Source of the DNA: Pseudidiomarina insulisalsae
GTDB lineage: Bacteria > Pseudomonadota > Gammaproteobacteria > Enterobacterales > Alteromonadaceae
Direction of reading: 5' to 3'
DNA length: 58,459 nt
NCBI RefSeq assembly: GCF_003987065.1
Contig: NZ_PIPY01000013.1
Location: 1 to 58,459 of the forward strand
Below the pieces are notes generated by a model. It had not been told where the DNA came from and did no database searches. It worked only from the letters and a program-made list of their open reading frames with translations. This document shows positions 1-8,961 of the stretch, one piece after another. Position 1 is the first letter of the stretch; each line of letters starts with the position of its first letter. Made by a program: the position numbers and the translations under genes.

Positions 1-89
1 GATCTCGGGGAGCACTTCATCCTACCAATGAGGAGAACCGAACGAATTTATCCACGAGAAGTGCGATCCAAGCAGGTCAAATACCCCGT
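1..89. other. Left-edge non-coding stretch, no gene recognised
   Basis: No open frame that I can assign reaches this edge. The only structure I see is a separated inverted repeat, GCACTTC at 12-18 and GAAGTGC at 58-64, about 40 bases apart, of unknown meaning. It may be a chance match. Confidence 0.3.
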
Positions 90-126
90 AAAAAAAATGC
101 CAGTCAGCTCTTAACTGACTGGCATT
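90..126 (-). terminator. Rho-independent terminator of the S9 peptidase gene
   Basis: An 11-bp perfect stem (97-107 with 115-125) and a 7-base loop are followed, reading the minus strand, by a T run (the A tract at 90-97). It lies about 45 bases after the stop codon of the peptidase gene and closes that transcript. Confidence 0.85.
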
Positions 127-170
127 AGGCTTGATGCCCGGTTTTTTATTTGCGACTCAATCGTTTCTGA

Positions 171-2666
171 CTACTTGAGATTCTCTTCAAACAGCTTATA
201 AATACGACGGTATTCATCAAGCCAGCTTGATGGTTGACGGAAGCCATGGGGTTCGACCGGGAAAATGGCCGTCTCAAAGTCTTCCTTCTCGTGCTCAATC
301 AGACGCTGTACCAAGCGCACACTGTCCTGGAAGAACACGTTGTCATCAACCATCGGCGAGTTGATCAGCAAAGCATCCTCAAGGCCTTCAGTGAAGTAGA
401 TCGGCGAACTGCGACGGTAAGCGATGGGATCATCTTCCGGCAGGTTAAGGATGTTTGAGGTATAACCGGTATTATAGTGCGCCCAATCTGATACCGGGCG
501 TAACGCCGAACCTGCTTTGAATAACCCGGGCTCTTTAAAGAGCGCCATAAAGGTTAGAAAGCCGCCGTAAGAGCCACCATAAGTGCCCATGCGGTCCGTA
601 TCAACATTGGTATTCGCACCGGCCCACGCGACGACGTCGACCAAATCCTCTACTTCAGGTGTTCCCATTTGCCGGTAAATGGCTGTACGCCAGTCACGTC
701 CGTAGCCTTTAGAGCCGCGGTAATCAAGATCGAACACCACGTAGCCCTGCTGGTTCAGGAAGGTATGGAACATAAACTCGCGCTGATAGTTGGACCAGCC
801 CGCGTGCGCGTTCTGCAGATACCCTGCACCGTGAATAAAGACTACTGCCGGATACTTTTCGGCACGATTGGCATCATAATCTTCCGGGTAGTAAACCCGC
901 GTATAAATCGGATCATCCACATGGCTTGACGGTACGGGCACAATCTCAGGAACGGTCCAGTCATAAGCCATAAACGCGTCGGTAACCGTATGGGTAAGGC
1001 GTTCTGCACTGGTGTCGCTGGTCAGTTCCTTCCGATACAGCTCGCTGGGCTGCAGAGCGCTGGAGTAACTGAATAAGACTTGCTGACGATCAGGGCTCAG
1101 GTCAAAGGATTCGACCATACCATCCATATCGGTCAGCTGCTCTAGCTCAGCATCCTCAAAACCGACCCGGTAAAGCTCGTAAACGCCGGGATGGCTAACG
1201 TTGGCAGTAAAGTACAGATGCTGTGTGACCGGATCAGCAACCGGATTTTCCGTCACAAACTTACCGCTGGTGAGCTGACGCTGCGCACCGTTGAGCTCCT
1301 TGGTGTACAAATGCGCGTAACCGTCTTCTTCACTCTGGAACCAGATGGTGTCGCTGCTGCCGGGTACGAAGCCAAACTCGTTATGGGTGTAGTTGATCCA
1401 GGCATCATCATGCAGACGATGTTGATTCACCAGTTGCTTGCCAGCGAAGTCCAGTGAGGCAATCCAGCGATCTTTATTGTCCCAGGCTTCGAGCATCACC
1501 ACGGCATTTTCACCTTGATCAGACCAGCGAATTGCGCCATCTCGCCACCCCCAGTCCTGCATCAGTGTGATCGGCCGCGGGCTCGGCTCCGACGTATAGG
1601 TTTTCCCCTGCGCCGCATAATTCTCGGCCTTCACTTCTGCCAGGACGTCTTCGTTCCAGCCTGGCAGTGTGTTGTAGGTCAACTGAGTTTGGCTGCCGCT
1701 GTTGAGATCGAGCATCAGTAACTGGTGCTCCACCGGCTTAGCATCAGCTACCCGGCGACGGACAGATTCCGCTTCCACGCGACCACTTTCGGCCACATAA
1801 TTCGGCATAATATCGCCGTCATCACGCCAGCTTTGCGGGCTAGTGATGGCAACAATCATCTTATCACCCGCTGGCGACAGGCTTGCCGCCACTATCTGCT
1901 TATTGTCACCCAGGTAGAAAGGTTGCGGTGCCAGTGAGTCGTTCGCCTGTGCTAACTCATCCTGATAGTCAGCGCGATCCTGTCGGTCACGACGCTCTTT
2001 TTGGACAAAGTTGATCAGTTCGATTTGCTCACGCTCAATAAAATCTTTAGGTGCGCTTACCGCCTCCGGCTTATTGCGCGTTGCCAGAGCTACCAACTGC
2101 TGGGTCATACCGGTTTGCGGATCCACGGCAAAAAAATCATTGCCTTCACGATACGCAATACGGCCGTCATTCAGAAACTTTAACTGCGTCTGGCGCGCCT
2201 CATCGCGCGTCAGTTGCATGGTCTTGTCCTGCTGCAGATCGCGGACAAACAGGTTACCTTCAAAGGTATACGCAAGCAGCGTGCGGTCGGCGTTGTAAAC
2301 GCCGTCGTTGTATGCGTACTGATGTAACTTCGCCAGCGGTACCTGATGCGCCTCAGTTTCATTCAGTGGCAGGTGATACCAGTCGCTGATGACACTGTTC
2401 TCGCGTTTTTGCTGATACAAAATACCATTACCATTGACCAGCCAATAGGCTGAACTGGGCGAGCGCGCGACCCAGTCCTGATCGGTCATGATCTGTTTGA
2501 TGGTGAGCTCGCCAGCTGCCGCGTCAGTCGCGGCTTCAGGTGCAGTCAGTTCAAGTGTTTGTGGCGCCTGTGCCTGAGCACTCTGGGCCGGGCCTGACGG
2601 CGCTGTTGCAGCACAGGATGCGGCAACAAACGCGGCAAGCAAAGAAACGGCAAATTTAGTTTTCAT
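171..2666 (-). CDS. S9 family prolyl oligopeptidase / dipeptidyl peptidase IV-like lipoprotein
   Basis: This is an 831-residue serine peptidase expected to cut short proline-containing peptides at the cell surface or in the periplasm. The N-terminus is a signal peptide ending in a lipobox-like VAASC, so Cys18 is a likely lipidation site. A long beta-propeller-type region fills about residues 60-570 and the alpha/beta-hydrolase domain is C-terminal. The nucleophile is Ser699 in GGSYGG, with Asp774 or Asp775 (NSPMVDDN) and His807 (EPHGF) completing the triad. The ATG has a good GAGGAA ribosome site about 8 bases upstream. It is monocistronic, with its own terminator. Exact specificity (DPP IV, acylaminoacyl peptidase or other S9) cannot be told from sequence alone. 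Confidence 0.88.
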   Translation of the reverse strand: MKTKFAVSLLAAFVAASCAATAPSGPAQSAQAQAPQTLELTAPEAATDAAAGELTIKQIMTDQDWVARSPSSAYWLVNGNGILYQQKRENSVISDWYHLPLNETEAHQVPLAKLHQYAYNDGVYNADRTLLAYTFEGNLFVRDLQQDKTMQLTRDEARQTQLKFLNDGRIAYREGNDFFAVDPQTGMTQQLVALATRNKPEAVSAPKDFIEREQIELINFVQKERRDRQDRADYQDELAQANDSLAPQPFYLGDNKQIVAASLSPAGDKMIVAITSPQSWRDDGDIMPNYVAESGRVEAESVRRRVADAKPVEHQLLMLDLNSGSQTQLTYNTLPGWNEDVLAEVKAENYAAQGKTYTSEPSPRPITLMQDWGWRDGAIRWSDQGENAVVMLEAWDNKDRWIASLDFAGKQLVNQHRLHDDAWINYTHNEFGFVPGSSDTIWFQSEEDGYAHLYTKELNGAQRQLTSGKFVTENPVADPVTQHLYFTANVSHPGVYELYRVGFEDAELEQLTDMDGMVESFDLSPDRQQVLFSYSSALQPSELYRKELTSDTSAERLTHTVTDAFMAYDWTVPEIVPVPSSHVDDPIYTRVYYPEDYDANRAEKYPAVVFIHGAGYLQNAHAGWSNYQREFMFHTFLNQQGYVVFDLDYRGSKGYGRDWRTAIYRQMGTPEVEDLVDVVAWAGANTNVDTDRMGTYGGSYGGFLTFMALFKEPGLFKAGSALRPVSDWAHYNTGYTSNILNLPEDDPIAYRRSSPIYFTEGLEDALLINSPMVDDNVFFQDSVRLVQRLIEHEKEDFETAIFPVEPHGFRQPSSWLDEYRRIYKLFEENLK

Positions 2667-2700
2667 TCTGATGCTTCCTCTAATTAAATCATGGCCATTA

Positions 2701-2735
2701 AAGCAAAATGCCCAGCAACTTACGAGCTGGGCATT
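2701..2735 (-). terminator. Terminator of the hppD-hmgA-fahA-maiA operon
   Basis: A 10-bp perfect stem (2707-2716 with 2726-2735) and a 9-base loop sit 33 bases after the maiA stop. On the minus strand the stem ends in TTTT and continues TTGCTTT, a modest U tract. It separates the tyrosine operon from the downstream S9 peptidase gene. Confidence 0.75.
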
Positions 2736-2768
2736 GGTGTCATGCGATGAAATTCTGGATTCTTGCGT

Positions 2769-3410
2769 TCAGGCTTCAGCATCCGGCTGTTCGTCAGGGT
2801 GAGCCGCTGCCACAAAGTTAAGTTCCGACAAGCGCTCATTAATCGCGTACAGTAACGGATAGCTTTCCAGATTAATGCCAAAACGCTTCGCGCTGTAGAC
2901 CTGCGGAACCAGACATACATCTGCCAGTGAGAAGTCGTCACCTACGCAATAGTTACCGGCGACCTCCTCAAGGTTCTTTTCAAACGCCGTAAAGCTTTCT
3001 TTAAACCAGTGCTCAAGCCACATTTGCTTTTGATCGTCACTGACGTTCAGCTGCTGTTTCAGGTATTGCTGTACGCGCAGGTTGATCAGTGGCTGCAGCT
3101 CACTGGAAAGGTCCAGCGCCAGCGCCCGGATAGCACCGCGTTGCCGTGGCGTGCCCGGTAATAGTGAGCGTTCAGGATACTTTTCTTCCAGATACTCAAT
3201 GATCGCCAATGACTGGTGCAGAATCACCTGGCCGTCGACGAGCGTGGGTACCAGACCATTTGGATTGAGCTGTCGGTACGCCTGCTGGTGCTGTTGACCG
3301 CCCTCTTTCAGCAGATGCACCGGCATATAATTGTATTCAAGTTGTTTGAAATTCAGGGCAATACGTGCCCGGTAACTGGCGCTGGAGCGCCAGTAGCCGT
3401 AGAGTTCCAT
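2769..3410 (-). CDS. maiA: Maleylacetoacetate isomerase (zeta-class glutathione transferase)
   Basis: The enzyme isomerises maleylacetoacetate to fumarylacetoacetate using glutathione, the step between HmgA and FahA in tyrosine breakdown. The 213 residues are normal for the family. The N-terminal thioredoxin fold carries the zeta-class active-site motif SSASYRARIAL near residues 9-19 (family: SSCS/SSxSxRVRIAL), followed by the cis-Pro segment GLVPTL near residue 55 and the all-helical C-terminal domain. It is the last gene of the four-gene homogentisate operon, 23 bases after fahA, and is followed by a terminator. Confidence 0.93.
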   Translation of the reverse strand: MELYGYWRSSASYRARIALNFKQLEYNYMPVHLLKEGGQQHQQAYRQLNPNGLVPTLVDGQVILHQSLAIIEYLEEKYPERSLLPGTPRQRGAIRALALDLSSELQPLINLRVQQYLKQQLNVSDDQKQMWLEHWFKESFTAFEKNLEEVAGNYCVGDDFSLADVCLVPQVYSAKRFGINLESYPLLYAINERLSELNFVAAAHPDEQPDAEA

Positions 3411-3433
3411 AACCAGACTCCAAATCAGAAAAC

Positions 3434-4453
3434 TTATTCAGGCTTATACTGTACGACTTTTTGGTCGATACTGCCAAAAATGCTGTTTCCTTGCGCGTCC
3501 TGCATTTCAATTTTGATGGTGTCACCGAATTGCATAAAGCCGGTGCTCGGCTTACCGTCACGAATGGTTTCAATCATCCGTACCTCAGCAATACAGCTGT
3601 AGCCGACGCCGCCTTCACTAATGGCACTACCATGGTCGGTGCCCTGCTTGTTTGACACCGTGCCTGAACCGATAATGGCACCGGCGCTCAAATGCCGGGT
3701 CTTGGCCGCGTGGGCAACCAACTGCGCGAAATCGAAGGTCATATCTTCGCCCGCATCTGGCTTACCAAAAGCTTCAGCGTTGAAATAGCTTAACAGTGGC
3801 AGGTGTACCTTGTTGTCGCGCCATGCGTCACCTAACTCATCGGGCGTTACGGCAACCGGTGAAAAGGCTGAAGAGGGTTTCGACTGGAAGAAGCCAAAGC
3901 CCTTGCCCAATTCATTTGGGATCAGACCGCGCAATGAGACGTCATTAACCAGCATCAGTAAACGGATATATTGACCGGCGTCAGCAGCACTCACGCCCAT
4001 TGGCACATCATCAGTGATGACCGCGACTTCGCCTTCAAAATCAATACCCCACGAGGTATCGGCCATTTCAATATCATCTCTGGGCCCAAGAAAATCATCT
4101 GAGCCGCCCTGATACATCAGGGGATCCGTCCAGAAGCTTGGTGGCATCTCGGCATTACGAGCGCGACGCACCAGCTCGACGTGGTTCACATACGCACTGC
4201 CGTCCGCCCACTGATAAGCGCGTGGTAAGGGCGACTCACACAGCGCTTCATCAAAATCCACTGCGTCATCGAGTTCGCCATTATTCAGCGCAGCGTAGAC
4301 TTTTTCCAGCTCAGGCGAAATGCCCTCCCAGTCATCCAGAACTTCCTGTAAGGTTTCAGCTAATGCCGGAACCGCAACAGCTTTCGTAAGATCACGACTG
4401 ACCAGCATCAACTGACCATCGCGTGTACCATTTCGATAGGTTGCAAATTTCAT
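3434..4453 (-). CDS. fahA: Fumarylacetoacetase (fumarylacetoacetate hydrolase)
   Basis: It hydrolyses fumarylacetoacetate to fumarate and acetoacetate, the last step of tyrosine catabolism. The protein has 339 residues, as in the bacterial FAH branch of this length, shorter than the animal enzyme. The metal-binding acidic motif appears as DFEGEVAVI in the middle of the protein, followed by the FAH-fold segments GKGFGFFQSKPSSAFSP and GSGTVSNKQGTDHGSA. It starts 13 bases after hmgA and runs into maiA, so it is almost certainly co-transcribed with the pathway. Confidence 0.92.
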   Translation of the reverse strand: MKFATYRNGTRDGQLMLVSRDLTKAVAVPALAETLQEVLDDWEGISPELEKVYAALNNGELDDAVDFDEALCESPLPRAYQWADGSAYVNHVELVRRARNAEMPPSFWTDPLMYQGGSDDFLGPRDDIEMADTSWGIDFEGEVAVITDDVPMGVSAADAGQYIRLLMLVNDVSLRGLIPNELGKGFGFFQSKPSSAFSPVAVTPDELGDAWRDNKVHLPLLSYFNAEAFGKPDAGEDMTFDFAQLVAHAAKTRHLSAGAIIGSGTVSNKQGTDHGSAISEGGVGYSCIAEVRMIETIRDGKPSTGFMQFGDTIKIEMQDAQGNSIFGSIDQKVVQYKPE

Positions 4454-4466
4454 AAATTAATGAGCC

Positions 4467-5603
4467 TTATTTTTCTTTTGCCTGCCAGCTATAAACATAG
4501 TCCGGGTTTTCCACGGACTGACATGCGTCACCCATAGTTAACGCATTGCGAGTATCGAGCATCACTGCCACTTCGTCAGTGAATTTCTTTTTATACTCGA
4601 GGCCGGCCTGAAATGCTTTCGGATGCGGACCATGGGTAAAGCCCGCAGGGTGAAAGGTCACCATGCCTTTGTCGATGTTGTCGCGACTAAAAAAGTCACC
4701 TTCATGGTAAAACAACACCTCATCGTAATCATCGTTATTGTGGTAAAAAGGCACTTTCAGCGCGCCCGGGTCGGACTCGATGGGGCGTGGTACGAAGGTA
4801 CAGACGACAAAACCGTCCGCAACAAAGGTGGTGTGCGCTGAAGGCGGTAAATGATAGCGGTGACTCATTAACGGCCGGATATCGCGCCAGTTGATGCGTA
4901 CCGGTGCCAGATCACCGTGCCAGCCCACCGCATCCAACGGATTGAACGGATAGGTAATGCACGCCACCTGATTATGCCGCTTCACCTCAACCCGCCACTC
5001 TTCTTCGCTGTACTGTTGCTTGAACGCTTCATCAATATCAGGCGTATCAAGCACCGCCGGATCGAAAATCGCATGATTACCGACCAGGCCTTTTTCCGGT
5101 AACTGATAGGCGCTGTTAGTCGCCTCAATCATCACGATTTGCAACGGCTCAAGCGGCTCCAGTCGCCACGACGTGGAACGCGGAATTGAGAAATAGTCGC
5201 CTTTTTCAAGGGTGATATGACCATAATCGCAAAACAGCTCAGTGCGCCCTTCATGGATGAACAGCAGCTCGTCACCGTCGGCATTACGCACCAAAAAGTC
5301 CATTTTGTCCTGGCAGCGCCAGATGCGGAATTTACACTGGGCATTATGCAACAACAGCGGCACTTCCCACGGTGAGCGGGTGGCATTGTTGCTTAGCTTG
5401 TTAAAGTCAAAGTTGCGCGGGCGTAACTCACCTTCCCAATCGCTCCACCCGGTGGGCGCATGGCGATGATGAAAATGCGTAGCCGGGCCAAAAAAACCAC
5501 TACGCCCGACTTCACGTTCATAGATCGCCTGCTCCGGAAAGTCAGCGTGGGCCTGCTTTGAGGTCACGCCAACCTGTTTCGGAAAGCTGATCCATTTACG
5601 CAT
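4467..5603 (-). CDS. hmgA: Homogentisate 1,2-dioxygenase
   Basis: A cupin-type non-haem iron dioxygenase that opens the homogentisate ring to maleylacetoacetate. It has 378 residues, about 60 fewer than the human or Pseudomonas putida enzymes, so it belongs to the shorter bacterial type. Likely iron ligands are the His of FYHNN, the Glu of DYDEVLFY and the His of FTHGPHP, in the order and spacing known for the family. The start codon lies inside the end of hppD (8-base overlap), which indicates translational coupling of the two dioxygenases. Confidence 0.93.
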   Translation of the reverse strand: MRKWISFPKQVGVTSKQAHADFPEQAIYEREVGRSGFFGPATHFHHRHAPTGWSDWEGELRPRNFDFNKLSNNATRSPWEVPLLLHNAQCKFRIWRCQDKMDFLVRNADGDELLFIHEGRTELFCDYGHITLEKGDYFSIPRSTSWRLEPLEPLQIVMIEATNSAYQLPEKGLVGNHAIFDPAVLDTPDIDEAFKQQYSEEEWRVEVKRHNQVACITYPFNPLDAVGWHGDLAPVRINWRDIRPLMSHRYHLPPSAHTTFVADGFVVCTFVPRPIESDPGALKVPFYHNNDDYDEVLFYHEGDFFSRDNIDKGMVTFHPAGFTHGPHPKAFQAGLEYKKKFTDEVAVMLDTRNALTMGDACQSVENPDYVYSWQAKEK

Positions 5604-6672
5604 CGTTTAACACTCCACGACGGATCTGATCTTCTTCGATCGACTCAAACAACGCTTTGAAGTTACCTTCGCCGAAGCCTTCATTGCCTTTACGCTGAAT
5701 GATTTCGAAGAATACCGGGCCGATAACGGTTTTGGTAAAGATTTGCAGCAAAATGCCATCTTTCATGGGTGCACCGTCGATCAGGATTTGCAGCTCGCGC
5801 AGGTCATCAACGTTTTCTTCATGACCCTCAACCCGCTCGTCGATTTTCTCGTAATAAGTATCAGGGGTCGGCATAAAGTCCATGCCAATGTTACGCAGAT
5901 CACGAACGGTTTTATAAATATTGTCGCTGGTCAGTGCGATATGCTGAATGCCCTCGCCTTTGTACTCACGCAAGTACTCTTCAATCTGTGACTTATCGTC
6001 ATGTGATTCATTAATTGGAATACGGATTTTGCCACATGGTGCGGTCATGGCGCGGCTCAACAGCCCGGTCAGCTTACCTTCAATGTCAAAATAACGAATT
6101 TCACGGAAGTTACCGATGCGCTCATAAAAGCCCGCCCAGGTATCCATATTGCCACGGAATACGTTGTGGGTCAGGTGGTCAACTTCGTACAGGCCCGCGG
6201 CGTGTTCACGCATTTTCTCTTCCCAGTTATCGTAGAAGTCGAAGTCCTGCTCATACACGCCCATACCATCGTAGTTATCGATGAAATACAACACGCTCTC
6301 GCCGATGCCGTAAACTGCCGGGAACGTCGCCTGGTCACCACTCACCTCACGCTGGAACGGCTTTGCGCCATTTTTCACCGCATGTTCAAAAGCATGCTCG
6401 GCATCTTTCACCCGCCAGGCCATACCACAGACGCTGGGGCCATGGTCTTTAGCAAAGGCTTCCGCCTGACCACCGGTCTCGGCGTTCACGATAAAATTGA
6501 TGTCGTTTTGTTTGTAAAGCCAGACTTCTTTGGTTTTATGTTTTGCTACTTCAGTAAAACCAAGCTTTACGAACAGATCTTTCAGCGCGGCAATGCCTTC
6601 CGCATTCGGCGCGGTATACTCGACAAATTCGAAACCGTCGGTTTGTAATGGGTTATAGTTAATATCAGTCAT
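5596..6672 (-). CDS. hppD: 4-hydroxyphenylpyruvate dioxygenase
   Basis: A vicinal-oxygen-chelate Fe(II) dioxygenase that turns 4-hydroxyphenylpyruvate, the transamination product of tyrosine, into homogentisate. The metal ligands are visible as the His of DHLTHNVF, the His of GIQHIALTS and the Glu of VFFEIIQRKG, and the family C-terminal segment GFGEGNFKALFESIE is present. A GTG at 6693 would add seven residues, but the ATG at 6672 has a GAGGA ribosome site about 8 bases upstream and is preferred (358 aa). It is the first gene of the operon, and two TyrR-box-like sequences lie 120-220 bases upstream. Confidence 0.94.
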   Translation of the reverse strand: MTDINYNPLQTDGFEFVEYTAPNAEGIAALKDLFVKLGFTEVAKHKTKEVWLYKQNDINFIVNAETGGQAEAFAKDHGPSVCGMAWRVKDAEHAFEHAVKNGAKPFQREVSGDQATFPAVYGIGESVLYFIDNYDGMGVYEQDFDFYDNWEEKMREHAAGLYEVDHLTHNVFRGNMDTWAGFYERIGNFREIRYFDIEGKLTGLLSRAMTAPCGKIRIPINESHDDKSQIEEYLREYKGEGIQHIALTSDNIYKTVRDLRNIGMDFMPTPDTYYEKIDERVEGHEENVDDLRELQILIDGAPMKDGILLQIFTKTVIGPVFFEIIQRKGNEGFGEGNFKALFESIEEDQIRRGVLNDA

Positions 6673-6793
6673 GCTGTTGTCCTCGTGGCTCACGCTGAGC
6701 GCTTATGTAATTGTCGCCTATGTTCTACTATGCACGCGGGCGATAAGCCAGCACACGACGGCAGTTAGCGGGCCGCTGCTGGTGAGGAAGTTT

Positions 6794-6811
6794 TGTAAAC
6801 TTATTGATACA
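6794..6811 (-). promoter_or_regulatory. TyrR-box-like operator upstream of hppD
   Basis: TGTAAA, six bases, GATACA. This matches 10 of 12 fixed positions of the TyrR consensus TGTAAA-N6-TTTACA. It lies about 120 bases upstream of the hppD start in the gap between tyrR and hppD. Assignment rests on the match and on the adjacent tyrR gene. Confidence 0.6.
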
Positions 6812-6875
6812 GATCAAGTTTAGCCGAGGATTTGCGATCGCAGTGTAGCTAAAACCGTACAAGCGCGGCCCAACT

Positions 6876-6893
6876 CGTAAACTTTGCTTTACT
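6876..6893 (-). promoter_or_regulatory. Second TyrR-box-like operator, straddling the tyrR stop codon
   Basis: CGTAAA, six bases, TTTACT: 10 of 12 positions of the TyrR consensus and a perfect dyad in itself (CGTAAA/TTTACT differs from full symmetry only at the outer bases). It covers the tyrR stop codon and is 82 bases from the box at 6794, nearly eight helical turns, compatible with cooperative binding. Confidence 0.5.
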
Positions 6894-8460
6894 TGGCAGG
6901 CACTTTCAACGACTTACGACGCTGCTTGCCAATGCCGTACTCGCGTAACTTATTGGCCACCGCGGTATGGGATAGCCCCAGCTTTTTCGCCAGTTGACGG
7001 GTGCTTGGATAGCTGGGATAAAGGCGACGTAAAATAGTAGATTCAAATTTTTTCACTGCTTCCTCAAGACTGCCTTCTTCGAGATCGACGGCGACATTGT
7101 CCTGCATGGCCGTCATTTTCGGCAAATGCAGATCACTGACTTCCAGCCGATCGCCCTCAAGCATCGAAATGGAGCGAAACAGTACATTCTCTAATTGCCG
7201 GACATTACCAGGCCACTGATACCCCAGCAATAACTCACGGCACTGCGGGGTCAGCAGCACCAGGCTACGGCCGAGACGCTGACAGGCCTGCAGGGTAAAA
7301 TGGTCCGCCAGAAGCGGAATATCGGATTTGCGCTCACGCAACGGCGGCAATATCAGGGTCAGGACATTCAGCCGATAGTACAAATCTTCACGGAATTCGC
7401 CGGCCTCAACCCGATCTAGCAGATCATCATGCGCAGAACAAATCATCCGCACATCGACAGCGACTTCGGCTTCTTCGCCGATGCGACGGAACTTGCCATC
7501 CTGAATAAACCTGAGCAATTTAGCCTGCAAGCCATTTGACATTTCTCCGACCGCATCCAGTAACACAGTACCACCATTCGCCTGCTCGAAAATGCCCTTT
7601 TTCGCTTCGGTATGCGGACCCAGGCTGCCTTTGCCATGGCCGAATAACTCACTTTCGGCGACATTGTCCGGCAGCGCCGCGCAATTGATCGCTAAAAACG
7701 GCTTATCGGCGCGCGGACTGGCCTGATGACAGGCCCGCGCCAGCAACTCTTTGCCAACACCGGTTTCGCCCTGAATCAATAACGGTACATTCAGTTCAGC
7801 CATGCGGCGGGCTTCTTTTAACAGTTTGCGCATTGCCGGATGCTCGCCCAACAGCGGCTGAAAAGCGTCATGTTGGCCGGTGCGTTGCCACTGACTACTG
7901 AGTGGCTGTGGCTTACAGGTCAGTACAGCGCCAGCAAAGCTGGTCGCGCCATGCTCGTCTTTCACCCAGACCGGCATCAGTTCGGCAAAGTATTTGGCAC
8001 CATTTACCGTCACCTGAACGGTATGCGGATCGGTCGGTTCGCGTTCCAGCCAGCGCTGCACGTTAAAGCCACTTAACCAATGATTAATAGCAGTACCAGG
8101 TAAATGTTGACGCGTGTCGGACAACAACAACACCGCGGCATCATTGGCAATGTCAATGGTGCCGCGAGCGTCCACGGAAAGCACCGGGTCAGGTAACTTG
8201 TTCAGCAGTAAGCTGAATTCGAAATGTTCACGCTCAGAAGGCATGAAAGGTACGGTTTTAACGTCTTTCACGTTGGGAATGCGTCGAATCTCCGGCATCA
8301 AATGCTGGAAGTCTTTAAATTCCAGCTCCGGGAAATTGAGAAAAATTTTACCTTTCGGATCAACTTCAATGCCGCGCAGGTCGATTTCGCGGTCACGTAA
8401 GATCTGTAAAACATCCTGACACAGGCCCAGACGGTCATCACAGGTAATTTCAAGACGCAT
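6889..8460 (-). CDS. tyrR: TyrR/PhhR-type transcriptional regulator of aromatic amino acid genes
   Basis: A 523-residue regulator (E. coli TyrR has 513) with an N-terminal ACT domain (about 1-75), a PAS domain (about 80-185), an AAA+ domain (about 205-430) and a C-terminal FIS/TyrR-type helix-turn-helix (about 480-513, TRQLAKKLGLSHTAVANKLR). Walker A GETGVGKE is at 231-238. The sigma-54 contact motif GAFTGA is absent (GHGKGSLGPHTEA instead), as in E. coli TyrR, so it should act at sigma-70 promoters. The second acidic residue of Walker B is replaced: LLDAVGEMS, with Ala303 where Glu is usual. A near-perfect TyrR box sits 29 bases upstream, implying autoregulation. It lies between the two Phe/Tyr catabolic operons it presumably controls. 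Confidence 0.9.
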   Translation of the reverse strand: MRLEITCDDRLGLCQDVLQILRDREIDLRGIEVDPKGKIFLNFPELEFKDFQHLMPEIRRIPNVKDVKTVPFMPSEREHFEFSLLLNKLPDPVLSVDARGTIDIANDAAVLLLSDTRQHLPGTAINHWLSGFNVQRWLEREPTDPHTVQVTVNGAKYFAELMPVWVKDEHGATSFAGAVLTCKPQPLSSQWQRTGQHDAFQPLLGEHPAMRKLLKEARRMAELNVPLLIQGETGVGKELLARACHQASPRADKPFLAINCAALPDNVAESELFGHGKGSLGPHTEAKKGIFEQANGGTVLLDAVGEMSNGLQAKLLRFIQDGKFRRIGEEAEVAVDVRMICSAHDDLLDRVEAGEFREDLYYRLNVLTLILPPLRERKSDIPLLADHFTLQACQRLGRSLVLLTPQCRELLLGYQWPGNVRQLENVLFRSISMLEGDRLEVSDLHLPKMTAMQDNVAVDLEEGSLEEAVKKFESTILRRLYPSYPSTRQLAKKLGLSHTAVANKLREYGIGKQRRKSLKVPAK

Positions 8461-8488
8461 TGTTACTTCTTATCAATTGCAGGAAATA

Positions 8489-8506
8489 TGTAAACTAAAG
8501 TATACA
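8489..8506 (-). promoter_or_regulatory. TyrR box in the tyrR promoter region
   Basis: TGTAAA, six bases, TATACA: 11 of 12 consensus positions, the best TyrR box of the window. It is 29 bases upstream of the tyrR ATG and touches the terminator of the upstream phhAB operon. The position suggests autorepression. Confidence 0.7.
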
Positions 8507-8507
8507 C

Positions 8508-8541
8508 AAAAAAGCCTCTGCCCGTCACTAGGCAGAGGCTT
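8508..8541 (-). terminator. Terminator of the mgl-phhA-phhB operon
   Basis: An 11-bp perfect stem (8512-8522 with 8531-8541), an 8-base loop and a run of six T on the minus strand. It lies 45 bases after the phhB stop and insulates tyrR from the upstream operon. Confidence 0.85.
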
Positions 8542-8586
8542 GTTCTTTTCACGATGCGACGCCAATTTATGGCGCCTGCGGCTTAC

Positions 8587-8931
8587 TTAATCCGCATCAA
8601 CCACGGCATCAGTACGGGCCGCCATAATAAAGTCATTTTTATGCAAACCTTCAATGGCGTGGGTCCACCAGGTGACGGTGACTTTGCCCCACTCAGTGGT
8701 CAGCGTAGGATGATGAAACTCTTCTTCCGCGACCTCACCGACACGATTAGTGAATGCCAGTGCCTGTTTAAAGTTTTTAAACTTAAACTCACGCTCCAGC
8801 TGCATCACGCCGTCACGCGTAACCGGTGTCCACTCAGGAATTTCGCGCATCAGTTCAGCAAGCTCTTCATCGCTGACCTTCGGAGCTTCAGCATTACAGG
8901 CTTCACACTTCTGGTTTTTTAAATCAGACAT
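8587..8931 (-). CDS. phhB: Pterin-4a-carbinolamine dehydratase
   Basis: It recycles the tetrahydrobiopterin-type cofactor oxidised by phenylalanine hydroxylase by dehydrating 4a-hydroxytetrahydropterin. The 114 residues carry the family motif [12 protein letters not shown] (His73, His74) and a third conserved His91 (WWTHAIEGL). A short N-terminal extension has a Cys9-x2-Cys12 pair, as seen in the longer proteobacterial members. It follows phhA by 30 bases and ends the operon. Confidence 0.93.
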   Translation of the reverse strand: MSDLKNQKCEACNAEAPKVSDEELAELMREIPEWTPVTRDGVMQLEREFKFKNFKQALAFTNRVGEVAEEEFHHPTLTTEWGKVTVTWWTHAIEGLHKNDFIMAARTDAVVDAD

Positions 8932-8961
8932 TTCTTACTCCATGTTGATTAGTATTCTTTT

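Noticed and set aside
6166-6648. 160-codon plus-strand open frame inside hppD
   Set aside because: It runs antisense to the fully conserved HPPD reading frame, has no recognisable product or ribosome site, and is a shadow of the real gene.
6730-6750. Possible sigma-54 promoter of hppD
   Set aside because: GG and GC lie ten bases apart on the minus strand, but the surrounding bases do not fit the consensus, and the neighbouring TyrR lacks GAFTGA.
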